A stretch of DNA of 64,000 nt from Pseudonocardia sp. T1-2H (GTDB lineage: Bacteria > Actinomycetota > Actinomycetes > Mycobacteriales > Pseudonocardiaceae). Of the stretch, positions 35,446-44,139 are shown piece after piece. The DNA is taken from contig NZ_JBBPCL010000001.1 in the NCBI RefSeq assembly GCF_038039215.1, forward strand, positions 1,984,001 through 2,048,000, read 5' to 3'. Within the stretch, counting starts at the first letter, position 1. Each line of letters opens with the position of its first letter. Made by a program: the position numbers and the translations under genes. The notes beneath the pieces were generated by a model. That model worked only from the letters and a program-made list of their open reading frames with translations. It was not told where the DNA came from and did not search any database.

Positions 35446-36469
35446 GTGAGCAGGACCGCCGTCATCGCCCTCGGTGGCAACGCACTCATCCGCAACGGCC
35501 AGGCCGGGACCCACCTGGAGCAGATGTCGAACGCCCGCGCCATGGCGGCCGCCGTCTGCCGGCTGCGGGATGCGGGCTGGGGCGTCGTGCTCGTCCACGG
35601 GAACGGCCCCCAGGTCGGGAACCTCGCGATCCAGCAGGAGGAGGGGGCGGGCCGGGTGCCCGAGCTTCCCGTTGTTCTGGCTCAACGCGATGACCGAGGG
35701 CCAGCTCGGCTGCCTGCTGGTCCTGGCGATGCACGAGGCGGGCCGGGGCCGGCTGCCGGCGGTCGTGTCCGTCGTGACGCACGTCGTGGTGGATCGCGCC
35801 GACCCTGCGTTCACCGATCCCTGCAAGCCGATCGGACCCTTCCTCGAGGAGTCGGTGGCGCGACAGCTCGCCGACGAGCGCGGCTGGCACGTCGGTGAGG
35901 ACTCCGGCCGCGGGTTCCGGCGTCTCGTGCCGTCCCCGGAACCCGGCCGGATCGTCGAGCTGGAGTCGATCCGCTCGCTCGTCGACGGCGGCGCGATCGT
36001 GATCGCCGCCGGGGGCGGCGGGGTGCCCGTGGTGGAGGACGGCCCGGCGCTGTGCGGGGTCGACGCCGTGATCGACAAGGATCTCGCCGCCCAGCGGCTC
36101 GCGACGTCGCTCGGCGCGGACGCACTCGTCCTGGTCACCGACATCGCCCAGGTCATGGTCGACTACGGCACCCCGTCGGCGCGGCCGCTCGGCGACGTCA
36201 CCGCGGACGAGGTGCAGGCCTACGCGGACGACGGCCAGTTCCCCGCGGGGAGCATGGGGCCGAAGGTCCGCTCGGCGGTCCGGTTCGTCCGCGACGGCGG
36301 CTCCACCGCCGTGATCACGGACGTCGAACGGATGGTGACGTCCCTCGCGGGCGGCACTGCGCCGGCGGGGACCCGGATCCGGCGCTCGCCGGCCGCGCCG
36401 TGCGAAGCAGGTGTCTCGTCGTCGCCGCGGCAGTCCGCGGCCGTGAACCGGTCAGGAGCCGTCTCGTGA
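35446..36469 (+). CDS. arcC: Carbamate kinase (frameshift near 35670)
   Basis: Carbamate kinase converts carbamoyl phosphate and ADP to ATP, ammonia and CO2. It has AVIALGGNALIRNGQAGT, VLVHGNGPQVGNLAIQQE, VIAAGGGGVPVVED, DAVIDKDLAAQRLA and GSMGPKVRSAVRFV. As read it lies in two frames; removing one base from the CCC at 35668-35670 gives ELPLFWLNAMTEGQLG and 340 residues. The C-terminus is about 25 residues longer than usual. GTG 35446 follows GGAGGT. It overlaps fdrA by GTGA. The partner FdrA-AllG-AllH complex makes carbamoyl phosphate, so this is the ATP-yielding last step. ArcC is used for arginine elsewhere; no arginine gene is present here. Confidence 0.88.
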
Positions 36470-38009
36470 TCCACTCCCTTCGCCTGTATCCCGACACCTA
36501 CGTCGACTCCGTCGTCCAGCTCTCCGGGACCCGGGCGCTGCGGGCCTCGGACGGCGTGGACTGGGCGGCCGCGGCGATGGCGACGCCGGCCAACCTCGAG
36601 GAGCTGGGGGCCCAGGGCTTCGATCTCGCCGACGCCGGCGGGGCGGGTCCGAACGACCTTTTCATCGCGGTGCGGGCGGAGTCCGAGGACGCTGCGGACG
36701 CCGCGCGCGCGGCGGGGAGACGGCGATGTTCAGCGCCCGCAGCGGCGGGGCCGGCGGCGAGGACGCCCGCGAGCGCCCGCCGCGCACCCTCGGCGAGGCC
36801 GTCGCCAGGCAGCCGGGGTCGAACGTCGCCGTGATCTCGGTCCCCGGCGACCATGCCGGCCTCGAGGCGCACAAAGCACTGAGCGCCGGTCTGGACGTCC
36901 TGCTGTTCAGCGACAACGTGTCGGTGGAGACCGAGATCGAGCTGAAGGACCGGGCGAACCGGCTGGGCCGGCTGGTGATGGGCCCGGGTGCCGGGACGGC
37001 GATGCTGGGGTACACCTGCCTGGGCTTCGCGAACGTCGTCGGGCGCGGGCGGGTCGCGGTAGTCGCGGCGGCGGGTACCGGGGCCCAGGAGGCGGCTGCG
37101 CTGCTCGACCGGTGGGGTGTCGGCGTCTCGCACGTGATCGGGCTCGGCGGGCGCGACCTGACCGCCGCCGTCGGCGGCCGGATGGCCCGCTCCGCGGTAC
37201 GCGGGCTCGTCGAGGACGCCGACACGGACGTGATCCTGCTGGTCTCCAAGCCACCGGACGCGGAGGTGGCCCACGCGGTCGTCGAGGCGGCCGCCGGCAA
37301 GCCGCTGGTCGCCGCGCTGATAGGGGTGGCGGAGGACTTCGCGGCGCCGGACGGGGTCGTGGTGACGCGGACCCTGGAGGCCGGGGCGGTGGCCGCCGTC
37401 GCCGCGATGGGGAAGCAGGCGCCGGACCCGGCCGCGGGCCTCGCAGCCCTGGTGCGCGATGCAGCCGAATCCCTGGGGCCGGAGCGCACGCTCGTCCGCG
37501 GCCTCTTCTCCGGCGGGACGCTCTGCTACGAGTCGCTGGTCGTGCTTGCGGACGTGCTCGGCCCGGTGTACTCCAACACCCCGCTCCGCTCCGGGCTCGG
37601 CCTGCCCGCGCCCGACGGCGCGCACACCTGCCTGGACCTGGGGGAGGAGGAGTACACGAAGGGCCGGCCCCACCCGATGATCGACGCCGAGGCGCGGATC
37701 GAGCTGCTCCGCGAGCAGGCCGCGGACCCGTCGGTCGCCGTGATCGTCCTCGACGTCGTCCTGGGCCACGGGGCTCACGCGGACCCGGCCTCCGAGCTGG
37801 CCCCGGTCTGCGCCGCGATCACCGGAGCCGGCGGTCCGGCGGTGGTGGTCTACGTCCTCGGGACCGACGGGGATCCGCAGGGATACGAGCGGCAGCGGCG
37901 CGCCTTCGCCGACGCGGGCTGCGTCGTCACCGAGACGGCGGCGCGGGCGTCGTTGGCCGCGGCGGCGATCGCGCTGCGGAAGCCCGAGCTGACCTCGGTG
38001 GCGCTGTGA
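36466..38009 (+). CDS. fdrA: FdrA/AllF, acyl-CoA-synthetase-like subunit of oxamate carbamoyltransferase (frameshift at 36714-36717)
   Basis: FdrA (AllF) with AllG and AllH forms the oxamate carbamoyltransferase of bacterial allantoin catabolism, which phosphorolyses a carbamoyl donor to carbamoyl phosphate. The protein has SLRLYPDTYVDSVVQLSGTR at its start and succinyl-CoA-synthetase-like motifs: CoA-binding-type GPGAGTAMLGYTCLGFANVV, AAAGTGAQEAAALLDRWGVG and PLRSGLGLPAPDGAHTCLDL. One missing G in the run at 36714-36717 separates the first 85 residues; with it the protein is 514 residues. GTG 36466 overlaps the kinase stop, and its stop overlaps the glycosyltransferase. The conserved phosphohistidine of true SCS is not obvious. 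Confidence 0.85.
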
Positions 38010-39193
38010 CTCCCGATTCCGCGCGGGTCGTCCTGGTGACGCACTCGACGAAGCCGCGCGGCGGGTTCGTGCACACCCTCGGCCTGGCCGAGGCGCTGCA
38101 CCGGCAGGGACATCCGGTACACCTCGTCGCGCTCGGGGACCCGTCGGCGGGGTTGTTCCGGCCGACGGACGTGCCGCACACCGTCCTCCCGGGGCCGACG
38201 AAGACCGGCACCACGCTCGACGAGCGGGTCTTCGCCGCGATCGACACCCTCCACGCCGGGCTGGCGGACCTGCCCGGCCGGGTCGACGTGCTGCACGCGC
38301 AGGACTGCATCGCCGCCCGCGCGGCGGCCCGGGTCCGCGACGCGGGCCGCCCGGTGACGGTGGTGCGCACCGTCCACCACGTCGACGACTTCACGACGCG
38401 CGCACTCGTCGACTGCCAGCGTGCCGCGATCCGGGAACCGGACGTCGTGCTGGTGGTGAGCGAGCAGTGGCGAGGGATCCTGCGCGACGAGTACGGCCGC
38501 ACCGCCGAGGTGGTCCCCAACGGGGTCGACCTCAGCCGGTTCCCCGCCCCCGCCGAAGCGGCGCGGCTGGCGCTGCGGGAGCGGATCGGGGCCGGTCCGG
38601 ACGCTGCACGCGGACGGTTCGTGCTGCTCGCCGTCGGCGGGATCGAGCCGCGGAAGGGCACGCTGCACGCCTTCCGGGCGTTGGGCAGGCTCAAGGCCGA
38701 GGGGCTCGACCCGGTGCTCGCGATCGTCGGCGGGCACTCCTTCCAGGACTACACCGCCTACCGGGACGCGGCGCTGGCCGCGCTGCCGGGCCTGGGTCTG
38801 ACCCTGGGCGAGGACGTCGTCCAGCTCGGCACGGTGAGCGACGCCGAGCTGGCCGGCTGGTACCACGCCGCGGACGCGCTGTCGTTCCCCTCGGTGAAGG
38901 AGGGCTGGGGCCTCGTCGTGCTGGAGGCGCTCGCCGCAGGCCTGCCCGTCGTGGCCTCGGACCTCCCGGTGTTCCGGGAGTACCTGACGGACGGGCGGAG
39001 CGCGCTGCTCCCGGCGGTGGCCGACGAGGTGGCCCTGGCGGCCGCGATGCGCCGGATGATCACAGACGAGCCGTTGCGTGCGCGGCTGGTGGCGGGCGGC
39101 CGCGAGATCCTGCCGCGCTACACGTGGGAGGCCAGCGCCGCCCGGCACCAGGCGGTCTACGCGGGAGTGCGGCGAACGGCGCCGGTCCGCTGA
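38006..39193 (+). CDS. MSMEG_0565-family glycosyltransferase (GT4)
   Basis: A 395-residue GT4-type glycosyltransferase beginning VVLVTHSTKPRGGFVHTLGL, the characteristic opening of the MSMEG_0565 proteins of Nit1C clusters. Later motifs include LHAQDCIAARAA, VSEQWRGILRDEYG, VVPNGVDLSRF, GGIEPRKGTLHAF and the donor-binding SFPSVKEGWGLVVLEALAAGLPVVASDL. No glycan product is known for this family. It is coupled to fdrA by GTGA and ends before a strong bidirectional hairpin. It joins the Nit1C-like proteins physically to the carbamoyl-phosphate genes. Confidence 0.85.
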   Translation: MTPDSARVVLVTHSTKPRGGFVHTLGLAEALHRQGHPVHLVALGDPSAGLFRPTDVPHTVLPGPTKTGTTLDERVFAAIDTLHAGLADLPGRVDVLHAQDCIAARAAARVRDAGRPVTVVRTVHHVDDFTTRALVDCQRAAIREPDVVLVVSEQWRGILRDEYGRTAEVVPNGVDLSRFPAPAEAARLALRERIGAGPDAARGRFVLLAVGGIEPRKGTLHAFRALGRLKAEGLDPVLAIVGGHSFQDYTAYRDAALAALPGLGLTLGEDVVQLGTVSDAELAGWYHAADALSFPSVKEGWGLVVLEALAAGLPVVASDLPVFREYLTDGRSALLPAVADEVALAAAMRRMITDEPLRARLVAGGREILPRYTWEASAARHQAVYAGVRRTAPVR

Positions 39194-39221
39194 ATCCCCA
39201 GAAGACGTCATGAACAACGGG

Positions 39222-39255
39222 GAAGGCCGCCGGTGGGAGCCCGCCGGCGGCCTTC
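39222..39255. terminator. Bidirectional terminator hairpin
   Basis: A perfect 12-bp stem (39222-39233 with 39244-39255) and 10-nt loop, followed by TCTCGTC. It separates the convergent ends of the glycosyltransferase (39193) and the nitrile hydratase accessory gene (39269). Confidence 0.8.
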
Positions 39256-39268
39256 TCGTCGAGGCGGA

Positions 39269-39655
39269 TCAGTGGCCGTGGCCGTGCCCGTGCCCCGTCC
39301 GGTCGTCGTGGTCCGCGTGGTCGTACCCCGCGGGCCGCTCGGCCAGCGCGCCGGCGCGGGCGGCGACCTCACCCTCCGCCACGGTGCCGTCCGCGGTCAG
39401 GACGTCCTCCAGGGCGGCGAGCCACTGCGTGTAGTAGCTCCAGCACTCGCCCTCCGGATGGCCCTGCTCCCAGGCTGCGATGCGCCGGATCAGTGCTGCC
39501 TGGAACTTCTCCCAGGCGAACGCGCCCGCGGCGTGCAGGGTGACGGCCATGCCGAAGGCGCGGCCCTCCCACGGCTCCGCGAAGACGAGCTCGCCGTTGG
39601 ACCGGGGCGGGGCGGCAGGGCCGTCGACCGCCAGTGGGGCCGGCGTGTCCGTCAT
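39269..39655 (-). CDS. Nitrile hydratase accessory protein with His-rich tail
   Basis: The 128-residue protein resembles the N-terminal half of nitrile hydratase beta subunits ([35 protein letters not shown]), as activator proteins of cobalt nitrile hydratases do. It ends [12 protein letters not shown], a metal-binding tail suited to cobalt delivery. Its ATG overlaps the alpha-subunit stop by ATGA. The role, inserting cobalt into the alpha subunit, follows from the known activators. Confidence 0.85.
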   Translation of the reverse strand: MTDTPAPLAVDGPAAPPRSNGELVFAEPWEGRAFGMAVTLHAAGAFAWEKFQAALIRRIAAWEQGHPEGECWSYYTQWLAALEDVLTADGTVAEGEVAARAGALAERPAGYDHADHDDRTGHGHGHGH

Positions 39656-40263
39656 GCCGGACCCTGCACCTTCGCCACCCCCACCAGCGCATCCCGGGTG
39701 ATCAGCGGGATCAGCTCCTCCTCGGTCAGGTCCTCGGTGCCCGCCGGACGCTCCGGGAGGACCAGCCAGCGGACCTCGCTGCTGGAGTCCCGGACGATGA
39801 TCTCGACGTCGTCCGCCAGGTCGAGACCCATCTCGGAGAGGACGGTGCGCGGCTCGCGCACGACCCTGGCCCGGTAGGCCGGGTCCTTGTACCAGGACGG
39901 CGGCAGCCCCAGGACCGGCCACGGGTAGCACGAGCACAGGGTGCAGACCGTGACGTTGTGGACGGTGGGCGTGTTCTCGACGACCACGATGTGCTCGCCC
40001 TGCGGGCCGGCGAACCCGAGCTCCTCGATGGCGCTCGTGCCCTCCTTGAGCAGGCGCTGCCGGTACTCGGGATCGGTCCACGCCTTGGCGACGACCTTCG
40101 CGCCGTTGAGCGGGCCCACGTTCGTCTCGTAGTTGGCGATGAACTTGTCCATGACGGACGGGTCCACCAGTCCCCGCTCGGTGAGCAGCTGCTCGAGTGC
40201 CTCGGTGCGCAGCGAGGGCGACGGGCGCGGGGCGGACTCGGCTTCAGATCCGGAGGTGGTCAC
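39652..40263 (-). CDS. nthA: Nitrile hydratase alpha subunit, cobalt type
   Basis: Nitrile hydratase hydrates R-CN to the amide; the related thiocyanate hydrolase acts on SCN-. The 203-residue alpha subunit carries the metal motif [17 protein letters not shown] (about residues 110-126). CTLCSC, with Thr, is the cobalt-type version (Fe enzymes have CSLCSC); the two following Cys are oxidised in the mature enzyme. Also visible are [17 protein letters not shown] and [21 protein letters not shown] 40263 overlaps the beta-subunit stop by 4 bp. The substrate is not given by sequence; neighbours suggest a cyano compound. Confidence 0.92.
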   Translation of the reverse strand: MTTSGSEAESAPRPSPSLRTEALEQLLTERGLVDPSVMDKFIANYETNVGPLNGAKVVAKAWTDPEYRQRLLKEGTSAIEELGFAGPQGEHIVVVENTPTVHNVTVCTLCSCYPWPVLGLPPSWYKDPAYRARVVREPRTVLSEMGLDLADDVEIIVRDSSSEVRWLVLPERPAGTEDLTEEELIPLITRDALVGVAKVQGPA

Positions 40264-40928
40264 GGGGCGGGCTCCAGGTAGCTCTCGAACAGTTCGATGG
40301 TCAGGCCGAAGGTCTCGGCGTCCGCGCCCCACAGCTCATGGGAGTCGAAGCGCACCGAGTAGACGTGCTGAGGGTTCTCACCCAGGAAGTGGGCATGGGT
40401 GTCCGGCAGCAGGTGTGCCGGCTGGATGATCTCGACGATCCCGGTGTGGCCCCGCACGTAACGGGGCAGCTTGGTGTGCCCGGCGGGCGAGATGTCCTTG
40501 GCGCGGACGACGTCCCCGACGGCGAACGCGGGCGCCTCCTCGACGGTGCGCAGCGAGCCCGCCGCGGTGGGGGCGTAGTCCGGCTTCGCCGCCTCGGGGA
40601 TCTCGGGCTCGGTCACGTCGTCGCCCCGCAGGCGTCGCGCGCGGGCGTCCACGGCGCCCGGGGCCAGGATCGCGCTGTCGGTCAGCATCAGTTCGGCGGC
40701 GTTGAGCCAGCGGCCGTAGTAGCCGTCGTCAAAGTAGGCGGGCCGGTCGAGTCGTTCGAGCGCGTGCCGGAACGCGTCGAGGTTCCGGCCGGACACCCGC
40801 CCCATGGTGAGCAGGGTCAGGGCGAACGCGCGCCCCTCCCACGACTCGGCGAACACGGGCTCGTCCGGCGTCGGTCGACTCACCGGCCCCCAGCCGTCCT
40901 CGCCGCCCAGATCGGCGATCCCGTCCAC
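40260..40928 (-). CDS. nthB: Nitrile hydratase beta subunit
   Basis: The 222-residue protein begins [15 protein letters not shown], the classic beta-subunit N-terminus, continues with [18 protein letters not shown] and [15 protein letters not shown], and has the C-terminal SH3-like barrel ([54 protein letters not shown]). I place the start at GTG 40928, seven bases after GGAGGT, so the protein begins with the conserved segment. The order beta-alpha-accessory is typical of cobalt nitrile hydratases. It starts 15 bp after allH. Confidence 0.92.
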   Translation of the reverse strand: MDGIADLGGEDGWGPVSRPTPDEPVFAESWEGRAFALTLLTMGRVSGRNLDAFRHALERLDRPAYFDDGYYGRWLNAAELMLTDSAILAPGAVDARARRLRGDDVTEPEIPEAAKPDYAPTAAGSLRTVEEAPAFAVGDVVRAKDISPAGHTKLPRYVRGHTGIVEIIQPAHLLPDTHAHFLGENPQHVYSVRFDSHELWGADAETFGLTIELFESYLEPAP

Positions 40929-40943
40929 GCCCACCACCTCCGT

Positions 40944-41657
40944 TTATGATAGGAGACGATCGTATCCGATAGTACTAAGAGCGCGCGAGAGGCCGTCCGC
41001 TCCCGCAGACGCCGCGAGGCGCAGGCCGGCGAGCAGCGCGGCGCCCGAGCTGCTGCCGACGGCGGTCAGCCGGGATGCCGCACCGGGGTCCCGTCGGGTT
41101 CCGGCGAGGTCGCCGAGAACATCGTGCGCCGGCCCGATGCACTGCCCCCGTGCGGCCCAGAGCAGGAAGGCCGAGGCGATCGAGTTGGTGGGCACCGAGT
41201 GCGCGAGCGCGACGAGCTCCGCCTCGACGGCGGGACCGCCGCCCGCTCGCGCGACGAGGATCAGGCCCGCCAGGAGGTCGTCGCCCTCCGGGGTCAGGCC
41301 GGGGCCCCGGCCCCCGAGCACGGGCACGACCGCGGCGATCTCACGCGGCGTGGAGACCTCGCCCAGCGCGGCGGGCGGTGGAAGCCGCCCGGTCCAGCCG
41401 GGTGCCGTCAGGCCCAGCGCCCAGGTCTCGCCCCGGAGTACCCGGCCGTCGGCACGGACGGGGTGACCGCACCGGGCCGGTGGAAGGACGGTGCAACGGA
41501 GGTGGAGCGGCCCGGGCGGGGCCGCACACGACGTCACGGCGCACAGACCGGCCGGGAACTCCAGGTAGAGCGCCTTCCGGTGCACACCCACGACCCGCCC
41601 GACGCCCGGGGCGGCCAACACCTGCCGGGCGCCGAGGCCGACGTCCACTGTGCGCAC
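40944..41657 (-). CDS. allH: AllH, DUF2877 subunit of oxamate carbamoyltransferase
   Basis: The 237-residue protein has the DUF2877 features FPAGLCAVTSCAAPPGPLHL near residue 33, GRGPGLTPEGDDLLAGLILV near residue 135, and a Ser/Gly-rich C-terminal helix (SSSGAALLAGLRL). DUF2877 (YlbF) proteins pair with DUF1116 and FdrA in oxamate carbamoyltransferase. It follows allG by 27 bp. Its last codons are unusually AT-rich and carry the shared motif that precedes nthB. Confidence 0.82.
   Translation of the reverse strand: MRTVDVGLGARQVLAAPGVGRVVGVHRKALYLEFPAGLCAVTSCAAPPGPLHLRCTVLPPARCGHPVRADGRVLRGETWALGLTAPGWTGRLPPPAALGEVSTPREIAAVVPVLGGRGPGLTPEGDDLLAGLILVARAGGGPAVEAELVALAHSVPTNSIASAFLLWAARGQCIGPAHDVLGDLAGTRRDPGAASRLTAVGSSSGAALLAGLRLAASAGADGLSRALSTIGYDRLLS
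40963..40974. promoter_or_regulatory. Shared operator motif, site 4
   Basis: TATCCGATAGTA, an exact match to the consensus. It lies inside the last codons of allH, 35 bp upstream of the nthB start, beside TATCAT (minus strand), a possible -10 box. The local AT-rich codons break the strong GC bias of the gene, which supports selection on the DNA itself. It probably allows separate control of the nitrile hydratase genes. Confidence 0.6.
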
Positions 41658-41684
41658 CGGCCCGGCTCCCTGGATCCCGGCGGC

Positions 41685-43103
41685 TCAGCGGGCCGACGGG
41701 CCGATCCGCCCGGCGAGGGCCACGAGGGCGTCGGTGAAGCACTCCAGGGGCGCGGTCGCCACGCCGGCGCCCACCTGCCCGGTGCCCGCGTCGACGTGCA
41801 GGATCCCGGTCGTCACCTTCGGGGTGATGCCGAGCTCCACGACCTTCCGGACGTCGACTCCCAACGGCGTGCCCGCGAACCCCATGGGCGGCAGCGTGAA
41901 CCGGCTGCTCGTCCCGGCGCAGATCGCGCGGAAACCCTCGGTCGCGGCGGCGGCGTCGGCCATCGTCCCGCCGAGGAATGCGGCGACGGCCGCGGAGCCG
42001 CCCGCGGCCGGTCCGCCCATCCCGGTCAGCTCCAGCACCGCGCTGTCGCCGATGTCGCGCGCACTGGTCTCCGGTCCGAAGCCGGAGTAGTAGAGCGCCT
42101 CGCCGATCGGCGGCGCCTCGGTGAGATGCCAGTCCGGCGCGCCGGCCAGCTTGATCCCGAACGTGGTGCCGTTGCGGGACATCGTGGTGACGATGCTCGA
42201 GCCCTCGACCTGCTCGGCGTGCAGCTGCAGGGACTTCGCCGCCGCCATCGCCAGGTTGAGGAAGAAGAGGTGGTTGCCCGCGAGGTACTGCGCGAACGGG
42301 ACCCGGGCGGCGTCGGGCAGGGCGGCGATGTGCGGCAGCCAGGTGCGGGCCAGCAGGTTCGTGGCGGCCTGCGTGCGCATGTGCAGGTCGTCGCCCATGG
42401 TGATGCCCTGCGCGGCGATCGCCAGGAGGTCGAGCGGGCCGGTGGCGTCCAGGATCGACGCGACGGCCGGGCCCGCGGTGTCCGCGAGGAAGCGGAGCCG
42501 GGCGATCGCGGCGTCGGTGTCCCGGCCGAACCAGGCCACCTCGCCGGGCCCCTGGTTGAGCGAGGAGTAGGCGCGGGTGCCGCCCTCGGCGTTCTCCACG
42601 ACGATCACGGGCTGGGAGGGCCCCACCGCGCTGGCCATCGGTACCACGGTGTCATGGTGGTTGGCCGCATCCAGCCGAACCTCACCGGAGCGTAGGAGCC
42701 GCTCGGCGGCCGCGACGTCCGCGGCCCATCCTTCGGCGACGACCGCTGCGCGCATCGAGCGCTGCAGCGGGTCGCACACCTCGGGGTAGGGCAGCGGCGG
42801 CCCGCAGTGCAGGATCGTGCGGCCCTCGTACCCGGGGACCGCCTCGCCGACGGTCGACACCCCGACGAGCCGGGGCACCCCCTCGTCGAGCCGCCGCACC
42901 ACCTCCGCATTGGCCTCGTCGATCCCGGCGGCGGCGTCGGCGTGGAGGATCGTCAGGGCCCGGATCGCGGCCGGGTCGCCGTTCGCGGGGATCCGCCAGT
43001 CGACCTGCTGCACGGGGCGGCCCTGCGTTCGCACGGCGTCGGCGAACATGGGGAGGCCGACGTTGACGACCTCCACCGTCTCCGGCAGGACCAGTCCGGG
43101 CAT
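41685..43103 (-). CDS. allG: AllG, DUF1116 subunit of oxamate carbamoyltransferase
   Basis: The 472-residue protein belongs to DUF1116 (YlbE): it opens EVVNVGLPMFADAVRTQGRP, and carries VDWRIPANGDPA, AYSSLNQGPGEVAWFGRDTD, QGITMGDDLHMRTQAATNLL and FTLPPMGFAGTPLGVDVRKV. With FdrA and AllH it makes up oxamate carbamoyltransferase. I choose ATG 43103, 7 bp after GGAGGT. It is the first gene of the leftward operon allG-allH-nthB-nthA-accessory. Two copies of the shared motif lie upstream. Confidence 0.87.
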   Translation of the reverse strand: MPGLVLPETVEVVNVGLPMFADAVRTQGRPVQQVDWRIPANGDPAAIRALTILHADAAAGIDEANAEVVRRLDEGVPRLVGVSTVGEAVPGYEGRTILHCGPPLPYPEVCDPLQRSMRAAVVAEGWAADVAAAERLLRSGEVRLDAANHHDTVVPMASAVGPSQPVIVVENAEGGTRAYSSLNQGPGEVAWFGRDTDAAIARLRFLADTAGPAVASILDATGPLDLLAIAAQGITMGDDLHMRTQAATNLLARTWLPHIAALPDAARVPFAQYLAGNHLFFLNLAMAAAKSLQLHAEQVEGSSIVTTMSRNGTTFGIKLAGAPDWHLTEAPPIGEALYYSGFGPETSARDIGDSAVLELTGMGGPAAGGSAAVAAFLGGTMADAAAATEGFRAICAGTSSRFTLPPMGFAGTPLGVDVRKVVELGITPKVTTGILHVDAGTGQVGAGVATAPLECFTDALVALAGRIGPSAR

Positions 43104-43120
43104 TCCGTCGACCTCCGATG

Positions 43121-43156
43121 TTTCGGATAATGGATGTGCGAACACTATCCGATACG
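43121..43156. promoter_or_regulatory. Shared operator motif, site 5 (inverted pair)
   Basis: TTTCGGATAATGG on the plus strand and, on the minus strand, TATCGGATAGTG face each other: TCGGATA (43123-43129) pairs with TATCCGA (43146-43152), 16 bp apart. It is 18-53 bp upstream of the allG start, the best-formed two-half site in the set. Confidence 0.65.
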
Positions 43157-43251
43157 GCGGTCCGCGTCACGCCCGGCGCGGCGCAGCGCCTGGCCGCGGA
43201 GCCGGATGACGGCCTGGGCCGAGATCGCCGCGTACGTGCTCGACGTGATCG

Positions 43252-44067
43252 TCAGGGACGCGTCGGCATGGGCGAGTGTTCGATGATGAACGGCTCCAAC
43301 AGCGCGTTCAGCTCTGCGGGCCGTTCCAACCACGAGAGGTGCCCGGCGTCGACGATCGTCTCCAGCCGGGCGCCGGGGATCGCCGCGGCCACGTCCCGGT
43401 TGTACCAGGGCAGCGTGATGAGGTCCTGGTCCCCGTGCACGACCAGGGTCGGGCAGGTCAGGGTGCCGAGCCGGTCGCGGGTCTCGTGGGCGAGGTCGGC
43501 CCGGAAGTGCGCGGCGGTCCCCTCGGGGTTCCGCGAGGTGTGCTCGGCGAGCAGCGCCTCCACCCGTGCCTGCAGGTCGGGTTCCCGGTCGACGACGGCC
43601 GGGGCCGACATCCAGAACGCGAACTGGGCGAAGACGTCCAGAGGTCCCTTCTCCAGCGCGTAGAGACGGGACTCGAAGTGCCGCCGGATGTGGTGCTCCC
43701 GGGCCGTCGAGGACCAGGTGGCGACGAGGCCGAGGGCGCGGACCAGGTCAGGTCGGGCGAGCGCGAGTTCCTGCGCCACCGCGGATCCGAGGCTGAGCCC
43801 CACGACCACAGCCGGACCGACGTCCGCGGCGTCCATCCACCCTGCGACGTCCGCGGCGAGGTCGGCCACGGTCAGCCCGTCGAGCGGGCCGGTGCTGCCC
43901 GCGCCACGGAGGTCGACGGTCAGACAGCGGTGGCGGTCGGCGAAATGCGCGGTCTGCGGCGCCCAGCTGGTCCCGTGCAGGCCGGTCCCGGGGATCCACA
44001 CGACGGCGGGGCCACTTCCGCTTTCCTCGTGGTGAACAGATACTGCGCCAACCGTCGTGCTGGGCAC
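43252..44067 (-). CDS. Alpha/beta-fold hydrolase
   Basis: The 271-residue protein has AVVWIPGTGLHGTSWAPQ (oxyanion loop), LTVDLRGAGSTGPLDG, nucleophile elbow VGLSLGSAVAQELAL (Ser near residue 94), LVVHGDQDLITLP and a His in DAGHLSWLERPAEL. The triad is complete. It resembles 3-oxoadipate enol-lactonase/haloperoxidase-type hydrolases. GTG 44067 follows GGAGG. It lies downstream of allG on the same strand but with its own ribosome site and about 150 bp of separation; it also faces the divergent SARP-type regulator. Substrate unknown. Confidence 0.8.
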   Translation of the reverse strand: MPSTTVGAVSVHHEESGSGPAVVWIPGTGLHGTSWAPQTAHFADRHRCLTVDLRGAGSTGPLDGLTVADLAADVAGWMDAADVGPAVVVGLSLGSAVAQELALARPDLVRALGLVATWSSTAREHHIRRHFESRLYALEKGPLDVFAQFAFWMSAPAVVDREPDLQARVEALLAEHTSRNPEGTAAHFRADLAHETRDRLGTLTCPTLVVHGDQDLITLPWYNRDVAAAIPGARLETIVDAGHLSWLERPAELNALLEPFIIEHSPMPTRP

Positions 44068-44139
44068 GTGCGCCTCCGTCGTCTCGGGGAGGTGAAACGT
44101 AACCCGGTCGACGCACGCCGACGGCAGACTGCGTGAACG

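Noticed and set aside
35323..36156. Extension of the AfsR-type regulator frame upstream of 35322
   Set aside because: It would be antisense to carbamate kinase and would run through the intergenic promoter; the conserved winged helix starts right after GTG 35322.
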